From Aestuariivirga litoralis (GTDB lineage: Bacteria; Pseudomonadota; Alphaproteobacteria; Rhizobiales; Aestuariivirgaceae): a DNA stretch of 64,000 bases. Positions 42,261 through 51,149 of the stretch are shown here, piece after piece. Each line of letters opens with the position of its first letter. Position 1 is the first letter of the stretch. Under the pieces are notes generated by a model. That model saw nothing but the letters and a program-made list of their open reading frames with translations, made no database searches and had not been told where the DNA came from. The stretch spans positions 868,001 to 932,000 of the forward strand of contig NZ_WAHS01000002.1 of assembly GCF_015714715.1 (NCBI RefSeq), in the 5' to 3' direction. The translations under genes were made by a program, and so were the position numbers.

Positions 42261-42295
42261 GCCGCCTCCAGTCATAGATTGGGGGCGGCTTTTTT
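42261..42295 (+). terminator. Attenuating terminator between binding protein and permeases
   Basis: GCCGCCTCCA (42261-42270) pairs with TTGGGGGCGGC (ending 42289) in a 10-bp stem with one G-U pair, followed by TTTTTT. Because permease genes of the same transporter follow immediately, partial read-through is expected. Confidence 0.85.
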
Positions 42296-42312
42296 ATAGA
42301 GCGGGGCAACAG

Positions 42313-43263
42313 GTGGCTGAGCAAACACAGATCGAACTGGTGGGCATGAGCCGCGCACATTATTGGCGCGTGCTGGCCTTCTTCCTGTTACCGGCGGTTC
42401 TGGTTTACTCCGCTTTCTCGGTCTATCCGCTGCTCGCCACCATTGTGGATTCGTTTTATCTGCGCCACCCGGGTGCGCCTGAAACCTTCAATGGCCTCGG
42501 CAATTTCTACACTTTGTTGGGTGACACCACCTGGTCCAAGCCGTTCTGGAATGCCTTCGGCAACAATTGCCTGTTCTTCCTCATTCACATGGTCGTGCAG
42601 AACCCGATTGGTCTCGCACTTGCGGCGTTACTCAGCCTGCCACAACTGCGCCTGCGCAACACCTATCGCACGCTGATCTTCATGCCGACCATGCTGTCGG
42701 TCGTGGTCATCGGCTTTGTGTGGCAATTGATCCTCTCGCCGCTTTGGGGCGTGTGGAAAAGTTTTCTCGTCGCGCTGCATCTCGGCTTCCTGTTCGGGCC
42801 CTATCTGGGGCAGGAACACACCGCGTTGCTCACGATCTCGTTGATCTCCGTCTGGCAATTCGTCGGGATTCCGATGATCCTGATTTACACGGCACTCCTC
42901 GCCATTCCGGATGAACTGGTTGACGCCGCAACCGTGGACGGCCTGAACCAGTGGCAGACCTTCTTCCACGTAAAGCTGCCTTTGATCTGGCCCACAATCG
43001 GGCTGGTTTCGGTGCTGACCTTCGTCAACAACTTTAACGCCTTTGATCTGGTCTACGTGATGGAGGGCGCACTCGCCGGCCCCAATTATTCTTCCGACAT
43101 CATGGGCACGCTGTTTTACCGCACCTTCTTTGGCAACCAGCTGCAACTGGGCGACAAGACCATGGGCTCCACCATCGCCACCATGATGTTCCTGTTCATC
43201 CTGGTGGGCGTGATGATCTATTTGTTCCTGATCCAGCGCCGCATGCAGAGATATTCCTTCTGA
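42313..43263 (+). CDS. Sugar ABC transporter permease 1 (MalF/UgpA type)
   Basis: A 316-residue inner-membrane permease with six main hydrophobic segments beginning VLAFFLLPAVLVYSAF. The EAA loop that docks to the ATPase is seen as DELVDAATVDGLNQWQTFF, followed by HVKLPLIWPTIGLV. GTG 42313 is used with GGGG upstream; ATG 42346 (MSRAHYWR) is an in-frame alternative. Its stop overlaps the second permease start by one base. Confidence 0.92.
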   Translation: MAEQTQIELVGMSRAHYWRVLAFFLLPAVLVYSAFSVYPLLATIVDSFYLRHPGAPETFNGLGNFYTLLGDTTWSKPFWNAFGNNCLFFLIHMVVQNPIGLALAALLSLPQLRLRNTYRTLIFMPTMLSVVVIGFVWQLILSPLWGVWKSFLVALHLGFLFGPYLGQEHTALLTISLISVWQFVGIPMILIYTALLAIPDELVDAATVDGLNQWQTFFHVKLPLIWPTIGLVSVLTFVNNFNAFDLVYVMEGALAGPNYSSDIMGTLFYRTFFGNQLQLGDKTMGSTIATMMFLFILVGVMIYLFLIQRRMQRYSF

Positions 43264-44096
43264 TGAATGTGAAGCGCACGATATCCAAGCTGTCTGTGCA
43301 CTTGGTGCTGGTGGCCTATACCTGTCTGGCCTTGTTCCCGATCATCCTGGTGATCATGAATTCGTTCAAGGCGAGAAAGGCGATCTTCCTGTCGCCGCTC
43401 ACGCCGCCAACGCCGAGCACCTTCGATCTCATCGGCTATCACCGCGTCTTTGCCGATGGCGCGGTGGGCAATTATTATTTGAACTCCATCACCGTCACCT
43501 TGGGCACGATCTTCTTCACGCTGCTGTTCGGTGCCATGGCCGGCTGGGCTTTGTCGGAATACAAATTCCGCTTCAACAAGCTGATCGGGCTCTATCTCGC
43601 CATCGGCATCATGGTGCCCATCCGCTTAGGATCGGTGGCGATCATTTCGATGATCTCAGGTCTTGGCCTGATCAACACGCTCACCGCATTGATCTGCGTT
43701 TATGTTGCCCAGAACCTGCCACTGGCCGTGTTCATCCTGGGTGAATTCATGAACCAGATCCCGAAGGACCTCCGCGAGGCGGCGCGTTGCGACGGGCTTT
43801 CGGAATATTCGATCTTCTTTCACATCATCCTGCCGCTGTTGCGGCCGGCCATGGCGACGGTTGCTGTCTTCACCATGATCCCGGTTTGGAATGACTTGTG
43901 GTTCCCGCTGATCCTTGCACCATCGGGCGGCAAGCAGACCATCACATTGGGCGTGCAGCAATTCCTGGGCCAATATGTGACGGACTGGAATTCCGTTCTT
44001 GCAGCTCTTTCGACAGCAATCATTCCGGTTCTGATTTTCTACATCCTGTTCTCACGGCAACTGATCCGCGGCCTCACATCAGGCGCGGTGAAATAG
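43263..44096 (+). CDS. Sugar ABC transporter permease 2 (MalG/UgpE type)
   Basis: A 277-residue permease with six membrane segments starting LVLVAYTCLALFPIILVIMNSFK. The EAA motif is KDLREAARCDGLSEYSIFFHI, in two pieces, followed by LPLLRPAMATVAVFTMIPVWN, standard for the MalG side. It forms the heterodimeric channel with the preceding permease (1-bp overlap). C-terminus RQLIRGLTSGAVK is the usual ending of these proteins. Confidence 0.93.
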   Translation: MNVKRTISKLSVHLVLVAYTCLALFPIILVIMNSFKARKAIFLSPLTPPTPSTFDLIGYHRVFADGAVGNYYLNSITVTLGTIFFTLLFGAMAGWALSEYKFRFNKLIGLYLAIGIMVPIRLGSVAIISMISGLGLINTLTALICVYVAQNLPLAVFILGEFMNQIPKDLREAARCDGLSEYSIFFHIILPLLRPAMATVAVFTMIPVWNDLWFPLILAPSGGKQTITLGVQQFLGQYVTDWNSVLAALSTAIIPVLIFYILFSRQLIRGLTSGAVK

Positions 44097-44103
44097 GCAA
44101 AGC

Positions 44104-45162
44104 ATGGCGCAAGTCTCAATCAAGTCCCTGAAGAAATCCTATGGCCCGGTTGATGTGTTGAAAGACATCAATCTCGAAGTGGAAGACGGCGCTTTCGTTG
44201 TTCTGGTCGGTCCTTCGGGCTGCGGCAAATCCACCTTGCTGCGCGCCGTGGCGGGCTTGGAACCAGTGAACAGTGGTGCGATCAATATCGGTGGCCGCGT
44301 GGTGAATGATCTGCCGCCCGCTCAGCGTGAAATCGCCATGGTGTTCCAGTCCTATGCGCTTTACCCGCATATGAATGTGGAAAAGAACATGGGCTTCGGC
44401 CTGCGTTTTGCCGGCACCCCGAAAGATGAAATCAAAGCACGTGTCAACGAAGCCGCGCGCATCCTGCAGCTGGACCCGCTGCTGAAGCGCCGGCCGCGCG
44501 AGCTTTCCGGCGGCCAGCGTCAGCGCGTGGCGATCGGCCGTGCGATCGTGCGCAAACCGCAAGTGTTTCTGTTTGATGAGCCGCTGTCCAATCTGGATGC
44601 AGCGCTTCGCGTCAACACCCGCGTTGAAATCGCCAAGCTGCACAAGCTGCTGAAAGCCACCATCATCTATGTGACGCATGACCAGATGGAAGCCATGACC
44701 TTGGCCGACAAGATCGTGGTGATGAACCAGGGCCGCATCGAGCAGATCGGCAAGCCGTTGGATCTTTATTACAATCCCGCCAATCTTTTCGTGGCCCGCT
44801 TCATCGGCTCGCCCGCAATGAACACAATCGAACTGACGGTGACGGGCGCCAATGCGGCGCGCACCAAATCCGGCGTGAATGTTAGGGTACCTTTGCCTGC
44901 ATCATTGAAACCCGGTGACATCGTCACCCTGGGTGTGCGCCCTGAACATCTTTCAGTCACGACAGGTCAGGGCGCGCTGCAAGCCAAGCTTGATGTGGTC
45001 GAACGCCTCGGTGAGTTGGGTTACGCGCATTTCGAATATGAAGGTGCGCATCTGATCGCCGAATTGCGCGGCGAAGCCCCGGGCAAGACAGGCGACATGC
45101 TGGGCCTCAACTTCGATCCCAAGCACGTGCATCTGTTTGGACCAGATGGGACGCGGCTCTAG
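44104..45162 (+). CDS. Sugar ABC transporter ATPase (MalK/UgpC/MsmK type)
   Basis: A 352-residue ATPase that powers the importer. Walker A is GPSGCGKST (about 36-44), signature ELSGGQRQRVAIG, Walker B VFLFDEPLSNLD, switch His in YVTHDQMEAM. The C-terminal third is the OB/TOBE regulatory domain (VTLGVRPEHLSV). Seven bases after the second permease. Completes a one-ATPase importer (murQ, binding protein, two permeases, ATPase) dedicated to the amino-sugar regulon. Confidence 0.94.
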   Translation: MAQVSIKSLKKSYGPVDVLKDINLEVEDGAFVVLVGPSGCGKSTLLRAVAGLEPVNSGAINIGGRVVNDLPPAQREIAMVFQSYALYPHMNVEKNMGFGLRFAGTPKDEIKARVNEAARILQLDPLLKRRPRELSGGQRQRVAIGRAIVRKPQVFLFDEPLSNLDAALRVNTRVEIAKLHKLLKATIIYVTHDQMEAMTLADKIVVMNQGRIEQIGKPLDLYYNPANLFVARFIGSPAMNTIELTVTGANAARTKSGVNVRVPLPASLKPGDIVTLGVRPEHLSVTTGQGALQAKLDVVERLGELGYAHFEYEGAHLIAELRGEAPGKTGDMLGLNFDPKHVHLFGPDGTRL

Positions 45163-45166
45163 CGGC

Positions 45167-45595
45167 TTATGCTTTCACCGCGATCAACACAGCACCAGCG
45201 GCCACCAGCCCGATACCCAGCCAGTTGGGCAAGGACGGCCGCTCGCCCAATATGACAACAGCAAAGATGGCAACCAGCACAACCGAAAGCTTGTCGATGG
45301 GTGCCACCTGCGCCGCACTGCCCATTTTCAAAGCGCGGAAATAACACAGCCAGGAAGCGCCCGTTGCCAACGCGGAAAGCACCAGAAACACCAGCGTCTT
45401 TCCCGAGACCGAAGACCAAGGCTGCCATTGCCCAGTGACGCTGAGAAAAATCACCAGCACCATCAAAATCACCACAGTGCGGATGAAAGTTGCGAAATCG
45501 GAATTGATATTCTCAATGCCGATCTTCGCAAAGATTGCGGTGAGTGCGGCAAACACCGCCGATAAAGCCGCCCAGAATTGCCAAGTATTCACCAT
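45167..45595 (-). CDS. Half-size EamA/DMT-family membrane protein
   Basis: A 142-residue protein with five hydrophobic segments forming a single EamA domain: WAALSAVFAALTAIFAKIGIENI at the start (two parts) and LSVVLVAIFAVVILGERPSLPNWLGIGLVAAGAVLI at the end, with the family's LGERP turn. Full DMT exporters have two such domains; singles are thought to work as dimers. Convergent with the ATPase gene (4 bp) and divergent from the response regulator. Substrate unknown. Confidence 0.87.
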   Translation of the reverse strand: MVNTWQFWAALSAVFAALTAIFAKIGIENINSDFATFIRTVVILMVLVIFLSVTGQWQPWSSVSGKTLVFLVLSALATGASWLCYFRALKMGSAAQVAPIDKLSVVLVAIFAVVILGERPSLPNWLGIGLVAAGAVLIAVKA

Positions 45596-45672
45596 CGGGT
45601 TTCAGCTCCAGCACTTGCATCCGCTTCCATCAGGGCACATGTTCCGCACCGCGGTCAAGTGAAGGGAAAGTC

Positions 45673-46341
45673 ATGCGTGTGTTGCTGGTCGAAGACGATG
45701 TGATGATAGGCCAGGGCTTGCGCGTAGCGCTGCAGGATGAAGGCATGGCGGTGGATTGGGTGCGCTCTGGTGCCGATGCCATGCCCGCCATTCAAAGCGC
45801 AGAATACGGCATCGTGCTGCTTGATCTCAATTTGCCGGAAACATCCGGTCTCGATGTGCTGAAAGATTTGCGCCAGCGCAGCGGTGATGAGCCGGTGCTG
45901 ATCATCTCCGCGCGCGACACGATTGATGACCGGTTGAGCGGCCTCGATCTGGGGGCAGATGATTACCTGGTCAAACCCTTTGACACGCGTGAACTGATCT
46001 CGCGCATGCGTGCTTTGGTGCGGCGCAAGGCCGGGCACGCGGTGTCTGATCTGAGCAATGGTGAAATCACCCTCAACCTCGCCACCCATGAGGTTACTCA
46101 TGGTGGCCAAAGTGCTGTTCTTCCGGCCAAGGCCTTCGCGCTTCTCGCGGCCTTGATGCAGAATCCCGGTCACATCTGGTCACGGGCCAAGCTTGAAGAA
46201 TCTGTTTATGGCTGGAACGAGGAAGTGGAAAGCAATGCGATCGAAGTCCTGATCCACAGCATCCGCAAACGTTTTTCCAAAGACGTCATTCTCAATGTGC
46301 GTGGCGCCGGCTGGAAAGTGCGGGAGAAAAACGTAAAGTGA
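45673..46341 (+). CDS. Two-component response regulator, OmpR family (QseB/TctD-like)
   Basis: A 222-residue regulator: receiver domain with phosphorylation Asp51 in VLLDLNLPETSG, acidic pair in VEDDVMIG and Lys in DDYLVKPFDTRELI, then a winged-helix output domain (PAKAFALLAALMQNPGHIWSR, EVLIHSIRKRF, NVRGAGWKV). GAAGGG precedes ATG 45673. The stop overlaps the kinase gene start (GTGA). Its likely targets are the two genes beyond the kinase. Confidence 0.95.
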   Translation: MRVLLVEDDVMIGQGLRVALQDEGMAVDWVRSGADAMPAIQSAEYGIVLLDLNLPETSGLDVLKDLRQRSGDEPVLIISARDTIDDRLSGLDLGADDYLVKPFDTRELISRMRALVRRKAGHAVSDLSNGEITLNLATHEVTHGGQSAVLPAKAFALLAALMQNPGHIWSRAKLEESVYGWNEEVESNAIEVLIHSIRKRFSKDVILNVRGAGWKVREKNVK

Positions 46342-47636
46342 CGTCGCTCCGCAACGCAATACTGATCCGCATGGCCGGTTTGTTACTTGCCGTGGGCATC
46401 GTGTCGGCAGGCGCCACCTACTATTATGTGCAAGAAGAAACGCAGCTGACATTCGATACAGAAATTCGCCAGTTCGCCACCTATGTGGAGGCGTTGTCTC
46501 CCCTCGCTCCCGGCGGCAAGGCACCATTGCCGCCGGTTGGCGCTGAAGATCTTTTCCTTCTGCAGATTTGGGATAGTGCCGGTAAGCTCACTTGGTCATC
46601 CAGCGGTCCGGCGGATGCACCAGTACCCAAGGTGCAAGGCTATGGCATTGACCAGATCGATGCCACTCACTGGCGCTCCTACACCCTGTTCAATCCGCAG
46701 CGCACGATCCGCGTATCGCTCCCGCTGGATGAACGCAATGAGCAAGCCTCAACCGCCGCTCTGCAGATCGCCATTCCCATGGCGGTGATCGTTCCATTGT
46801 CGTGGCTCGTGCTGAGCGTAATGATTGACCGGATCATGCGCCGGCTTGATCGTGCTGCCTGGTTGATCCGTAGCCGCAAGCCGGATGATCCGAGCGCGGT
46901 GCCGGAGGAGAATCTTCCAAAAGAAGTGCAGCCCTTTGTTGCCAGCATCAATGAACTGGTTGGCCGTTTGAATGACAATGTGGAACAGCAGAAACGCTTC
47001 GTCTCTGATGCAGCGCATGAATTGCGCACGCCGCTCACGGCCATCGGTATCCAGATCGGTAATCTGGAAAATTCACTCACCACCGCTGCACAGCGCGAAC
47101 GCATCGCACCTCTCAAGGCAGGTGCAAAGCGTGCCAATCAATTGATCGAGCAATTGCTGCAGCTGGCGCGAGCCGAAAAGGGGCGGGTCGCTGTCCAAGA
47201 CGAGGTATCACTTGGCGCGATCTTTTCAACGCTGCAGTCCACTTTTGATCCCATCGCAGTTCAGAACAAAATCGAACTCTCTTTCGCAAATGCAAGCTCC
47301 GGCCTTGCTTTGAATCAGCATGATGCCATTCACGTTCTCACAGCATTGATCGAAAACGCCATCGCCTATTCCCAGCCCGGCAGCCGCGTTACAGTGTCCG
47401 CCAGCCCGGAATCCATTGTCGTTCAGGACGAGGGGCCGGGCATTCCGCCTGAGAAATTGCCGCATATTTTCGAAAGGTTCTATCGTGCGTCCAATGGTCT
47501 TGTGCCCGGAACCGGCCTTGGCCTCTCCATCGCAAAGGCCGTTTGTGATCAGCGCGGCTGGTTGCTGCACATCGCCAACCGGCAAGACCGCGCAGGCATT
47601 CGCGCCGTGCTCCAGGTGAAAAAGGTCTCGGCCTAA
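46338..47636 (+). CDS. Sensor histidine kinase (QseC/TctE-like)
   Basis: A 432-residue membrane kinase: membrane segment about 8-28, periplasmic sensor domain about 29-140, second segment about 141-163, a linker, then the dimerisation/phosphoacceptor domain with His227 in SDAAHELRTPLTAIG and the ATPase domain (DEGPGIPPEKL, FERFYRASNG, GTGLGLSIAKAV). Start is GTG 46338, overlapping the regulator's stop by four bases. The periplasmic domain has no recognisable ligand motif; divalent cations or host-derived signals are known for relatives, so the stimulus is open. Confidence 0.93.
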   Translation: MTSLRNAILIRMAGLLLAVGIVSAGATYYYVQEETQLTFDTEIRQFATYVEALSPLAPGGKAPLPPVGAEDLFLLQIWDSAGKLTWSSSGPADAPVPKVQGYGIDQIDATHWRSYTLFNPQRTIRVSLPLDERNEQASTAALQIAIPMAVIVPLSWLVLSVMIDRIMRRLDRAAWLIRSRKPDDPSAVPEENLPKEVQPFVASINELVGRLNDNVEQQKRFVSDAAHELRTPLTAIGIQIGNLENSLTTAAQRERIAPLKAGAKRANQLIEQLLQLARAEKGRVAVQDEVSLGAIFSTLQSTFDPIAVQNKIELSFANASSGLALNQHDAIHVLTALIENAIAYSQPGSRVTVSASPESIVVQDEGPGIPPEKLPHIFERFYRASNGLVPGTGLGLSIAKAVCDQRGWLLHIANRQDRAGIRAVLQVKKVSA

Positions 47637-47688
47637 GTCTCTCCTAAGTCTGGCTTGCCATCACTGCAGCCAGCAAAGGAGAATCACA

Positions 47689-48483
47689 ATGAGAGCGCTT
47701 GAAACGGCCGACATGCGGGCCACAGAACAATTCTGGAGCAAGGTGCCGCTGGTCACCATCACCTTCTGGCTGATCAAGATCATGGCCACCACGGTGGGTG
47801 AAACCGCTGCCGATCTTCTGGCCATGCGGCTGGGGCTTGGCCTTACAATAACATCGCTCATCATGACGGGCGTTTTTATCATTTTCCTCATCCTGCAGAT
47901 GCGCGCGAAATTCTATGTGCCATTGCTGTACTGGATGACAGTGGTGCTGATCAGCGTGGTCGGCACATTGATTTCCGACAATCTGGTCGATGGCTTCGGC
48001 ATCAGCCTTGTCACCACCACCATTGTCTTCGGCATCATTCTCGCCGCTGTATTTTTGGCCTGGTACAATTCGGAAGGCACGCTGTCCATCCACAGCATCA
48101 CCACCTTCCGCCGTGAAAGCTTTTACTGGTTGGCCATCCTGTTCACTTTCGCACTCGGCACGTCTGCCGGTGATCTTGTGGCCGAAGGCTTTGATCTTGG
48201 CTACCTCACCGCCGCCAATGTTTTCGGCCTGATGATCGTGCTCACGGCGCTTGGCTACTTTGCCTTCGGCCTCAATGCCGTCGGCTGCTTCTGGATCGCC
48301 TATATTCTCACGCGCCCCTTCGGTGCCTCGATTGGTGATTTCCTGTCCAAGCCGAATATCGCTGGCGGGCTGGGCCTTGGCACGGTCACCACCAGCATGA
48401 TTTTCCTCGGACTCATCGCTGCACTGGTTGCCTATCTGACCGCCACGCGGGTGGACCGGGAAGAGATTCAGCACAAGGCCTGA
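47689..48483 (+). CDS. Multi-pass membrane protein, COG4705-like
   Basis: A 264-residue protein with about eight hydrophobic segments. It opens with VTITFWLIKIMATTVGETAADLLAMRLG (two parts), and a similar core, ALGTSAGDLVAEGFDLGY, recurs in the second half. This internal symmetry, each half with a G-D/E-x-x-A-D/E-type motif inside a helix, suggests a duplicated transporter-like fold. AAAGGAG precedes the ATG. It lies 52 bp after the histidine kinase and is probably under that system's control. No function is known to me. Confidence 0.8.
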   Translation: MRALETADMRATEQFWSKVPLVTITFWLIKIMATTVGETAADLLAMRLGLGLTITSLIMTGVFIIFLILQMRAKFYVPLLYWMTVVLISVVGTLISDNLVDGFGISLVTTTIVFGIILAAVFLAWYNSEGTLSIHSITTFRRESFYWLAILFTFALGTSAGDLVAEGFDLGYLTAANVFGLMIVLTALGYFAFGLNAVGCFWIAYILTRPFGASIGDFLSKPNIAGGLGLGTVTTSMIFLGLIAALVAYLTATRVDREEIQHKA

Positions 48484-48536
48484 CAGCTTTCCCCGAACGT
48501 TCGACTTCTCAACAAACCTAGCAATGGAGTAATTCT

Positions 48537-49088
48537 ATGGTTCCGCAATTTGTAAAAATCACGATGATCGCTACTGCACTCTTGGCTGGCGCATCCTCCT
48601 CCGCCTTCGCCGACTGCGAGGCCGATCTCAACCAGCTGGAAGCCGCGATGAAAGCGCCCGGCGTAAAGCCCGATCAACTCAAGGCCTTTGAGAATGCGGG
48701 TGCGAAAGCATCATCTGCCTTGCGCAAGGATGACGATGCCACCTGCCATCAGATCATTTCTGATGCACTTACCGCAGCAGGCGGCAAGCTGGATGCAGCT
48801 GCTTCCACCGGCGCAGGCCTCGGTGATCTTTCGGCTTTCAAGACCATCACCGATGACACTTTGGCACTGGTGAAAAAGGCCGACATGGCTGGCGCCAAGA
48901 CCCGCATCAAGGATCTCGAAACAGCATGGGACCAGGCGCAGGATACGTTGCGCGCCAAGGATCCCGCTGCTTGGGATAATCTGGATCAGGCCATCGACGC
49001 GGCTTTGACCAGCGTTCGTGCGGGGGCACCGGACGCCAAGGCCAGCGCCGATGCATTGACCGCCCTCGATGCTGCATTCAGCAAGTAG
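48537..49088 (+). CDS. Secreted helical protein downstream of the two-component system
   Basis: A 183-residue protein with a signal peptide (ITMIATALLAGASSSAFA, cleavage before DCEAD) and a mature part that is alanine-rich and predicted all-helical by eye. Two cysteines occur in the mature chain (DCEADL and DATCHQII), which could form a disulfide. The C-terminal half has two related segments, LETAWDQAQDTLRAKDP and LDQAIDAALTSVRAGAP. GGAG before the ATG. Located 53 bp after the COG4705-like gene; the two may form an envelope pair. No family could be named. Confidence 0.75.
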   Translation: MVPQFVKITMIATALLAGASSSAFADCEADLNQLEAAMKAPGVKPDQLKAFENAGAKASSALRKDDDATCHQIISDALTAAGGKLDAAASTGAGLGDLSAFKTITDDTLALVKKADMAGAKTRIKDLETAWDQAQDTLRAKDPAAWDNLDQAIDAALTSVRAGAPDAKASADALTALDAAFSK

Positions 49089-49130
49089 GTCAGTGCGGTG
49101 CGCCAGTTGCCCACTGGCGCACCAATTCTG

Positions 49131-50165
49131 TCACATTACGTCCGACTGGCTGCGCCATAGATCAATGCTGCTCTCGGTGGCGAATTGATCGATCTTCTTC
49201 AGCTCATCCGCCGAGAAGGCCAGGTTCTTCACCGCATCCAGTGAATCATCGAGCTGCGCCACATTGCGTGCGCCGATGAGGGCAGTGGTCACCGCCGGGT
49301 TGCGCAGCACCCAGGCAATCGCCATTTGCGCCAGCGTCTGCCCGCGCGCCGTGGCAATCTCGTTGAGCGATTTCACCTTCTCGATGGTTTGCGCACTCAA
49401 CATCCCTTCCTTGAGAGAGCCAGCCTTGGCGGCGCGCGCATCGGCGGGCACGCCATTCAGATATTTCGACGTCAGCATGCCCTGCGCCAAAGGCGAGAAC
49501 GCAATGCAGCCCACACCAAGATCAGACAGCGTGTTGAGCAGCCCTTGCTCCACCCAGCGATTGACCATCGAATAAGACGGCTGGTGGATCAGCAACGGAA
49601 CGCCTTCCTTCTTCAACAGATCGTAAGCCGCACGCGTGCGCTCCGGACCGTAAGACGAGATGCCCACATAGGTGGCCTTGCCCTGGCGCACGATCTGCGT
49701 GAGGGCACCCATCGTTTCTTCCAGCGGCACATCCGGTGTGGGGCGGTGCGAATAGAAAATATCCACATGATCAAGCTTCATGCGCTTCAGGCTCTGGTCC
49801 AGCGAAGCCAGCACATGCTTGCGCGAACCGCCGATGCCATAAGGCCCCGGCCACATGTCCCAGCCCGCTTTGGTGGAAATGATCATCTCATCGCGGAAGC
49901 CACGGAAATCCTGTTCCATGATCTTGCCGAAATTTTCTTCGGCCGAACCAAAGGGCGGGCCATAATTATTGGCGAGATCGAAATGCGTTACCCCGCGGTC
50001 AAAGGCGCGGCGGATGACGGCGCGACCGGTTTCAAACACATCGGCACCACCAAAATTCTGCCAGAGGCCCAGCGAAATCGGCGGCAGCTTCAATCCGGAT
50101 TTGCCGCAGGTGCGGAACGTGGCCGCCTCATAACGCTTGGGGTCAGGTGTGTGCATCGCTTGCAT
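49131..50165 (-). CDS. Aldo/keto reductase, YghZ/GpsA-unrelated Kv-beta-like subfamily
   Basis: A 344-residue NADPH-dependent aldo/keto reductase close to the subfamily of E. coli YghZ (L-glyceraldehyde 3-phosphate reductase). Seen: YEAATFRTCGKSGLKLPPISLGLW at the start (two parts), the catalytic Asp and Tyr in HFDLANNYGPPFGSAEE, ISTKAGWDMWPGPYG, and the His in DIFYSHRPTPD. AAAGG is 8 bases before ATG 50165; ATG 50156 is possible. Divergent from the sugar epimerase gene, sharing the operator candidate at 50275-50290, so probably part of the same sugar regulon. Confidence 0.92.
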   Translation of the reverse strand: MQAMHTPDPKRYEAATFRTCGKSGLKLPPISLGLWQNFGGADVFETGRAVIRRAFDRGVTHFDLANNYGPPFGSAEENFGKIMEQDFRGFRDEMIISTKAGWDMWPGPYGIGGSRKHVLASLDQSLKRMKLDHVDIFYSHRPTPDVPLEETMGALTQIVRQGKATYVGISSYGPERTRAAYDLLKKEGVPLLIHQPSYSMVNRWVEQGLLNTLSDLGVGCIAFSPLAQGMLTSKYLNGVPADARAAKAGSLKEGMLSAQTIEKVKSLNEIATARGQTLAQMAIAWVLRNPAVTTALIGARNVAQLDDSLDAVKNLAFSADELKKIDQFATESSIDLWRSQSDVM

Positions 50166-50274
50166 CTTGGTCGCCTTTATTGATTGGAATTTGCGCGGTG
50201 ACCCTAGCCCAATTCACACCATTCAAGCCCTGAAATTTTCTCATGGGCGTTGACTTCCACACAGATTATGCGAG

Positions 50275-50290
50275 AACTGATATAACAGTT
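50275..50290. promoter_or_regulatory. Operator candidate of the second sugar regulon, site 1
   Basis: AACTGATATAACAGTT, an inverted repeat (AACTG/CAGTT) directly before the GGGAGG ribosome site of the epimerase gene. Its reverse complement AACTGTTATATCAGTT matches 14 of 16 bases of the site at 62798-62813, upstream of a GntR-type regulator gene. Confidence 0.6.
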
Positions 50291-50300
50291 GGGAGGCATC

Positions 50301-51149
50301 ATGAAGTACGGCTTCAACATGCTTTTATGGTCGGCGCACGTGACGCAAGAGCACGCGCCCATCCTGAAAGCGCTCAAGAGAGGCGGCTATGATGCCGTCG
50401 AGATTCCGATCTTCGAAGGCTCGCCCGATCATTATGCGCGGCTGGGCGAATTGCTCGATAAAATAGGTCTGGAACGCTCCACAGTTAGCGTGATGGTTCA
50501 GGGCAAACATCCGCTGTCAGCGGATTCCGCCACCCGCAAGTCGGCTCTCGAATGGGCCAAATGGGTGGTGGATTGCAATTCCGCTTTGGGTGCGCCCATA
50601 CTTGGTGGCCCGATGCATTCGGAGCTTGGCCTATTCACCGGCGCGGGCCCCACCGCTGCAGAGCGCAAGCGCGGCATTTCCTTCCATCGCGCGCTGGGTG
50701 ACCATGCGGGCAAGAAGAATGTGAAACTGTCGCTCGAAGCGCTCAACCGGTTCGAGACTTACTTCCTTAACACCATGGCGCAGCTGGCCGATTATCTGGA
50801 TGAGGTTGATCATCCGCATATCAAGGCCATGTATGATACGTTCCACGCCAATATCGAGGAGAAGGACCCGGCCGCTGCAGTCAAAACCATCAGGCGGCAT
50901 TTGATCCATGTTCATATTTCCGAGAACGACCGCGGCACGCCGGGCAAGGGCCACATCCCGCTCGACAAAGCCTATAAGGCTTTGCGTGCGGTGAAATATG
51001 ATGGCCACATGACGATTGAAGCCTTCGGCCGCGCGCTGCCGGCGCTGGCCGCTGCCACCCGCGTCTGGCGCGACTTCTTCCCCAACCGCGATGAAGTGTG
51101 GAAGAAGGGCATCATCAACATGAAGCAAGGCTGGGCCAACGCCAAGTGA
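50301..51149 (+). CDS. TIM-barrel sugar epimerase/isomerase (D-tagatose/D-psicose 3-epimerase-like)
   Basis: A 282-residue xylose-isomerase-like TIM barrel. Segments: MKYGFNMLLWSAHVT, GYDAVEIPIFEG, GGPMHSELG, LSLEALNRFETYFLN with the metal Glu, KAMYDTFHANIEE with metal Asp/His, LIHVHISENDRGTPGKGHI and MTIEAFG with the last Glu: the full metal set of ketose 3-epimerases. GGGAGG fixes ATG 50301. The stop overlaps the next gene (GTGA). It likely interconverts keto-sugars of the regulon; the exact sugar is unknown. Confidence 0.9.
   Translation: MKYGFNMLLWSAHVTQEHAPILKALKRGGYDAVEIPIFEGSPDHYARLGELLDKIGLERSTVSVMVQGKHPLSADSATRKSALEWAKWVVDCNSALGAPILGGPMHSELGLFTGAGPTAAERKRGISFHRALGDHAGKKNVKLSLEALNRFETYFLNTMAQLADYLDEVDHPHIKAMYDTFHANIEEKDPAAAVKTIRRHLIHVHISENDRGTPGKGHIPLDKAYKALRAVKYDGHMTIEAFGRALPALAAATRVWRDFFPNRDEVWKKGIINMKQGWANAK

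Noticed and set aside
41059-42360. Minus-strand open frame of 433 codons opposite the amino-sugar binding protein
   Set aside because: Fully antisense to a binding protein with a good signal peptide; no recognisable domain.
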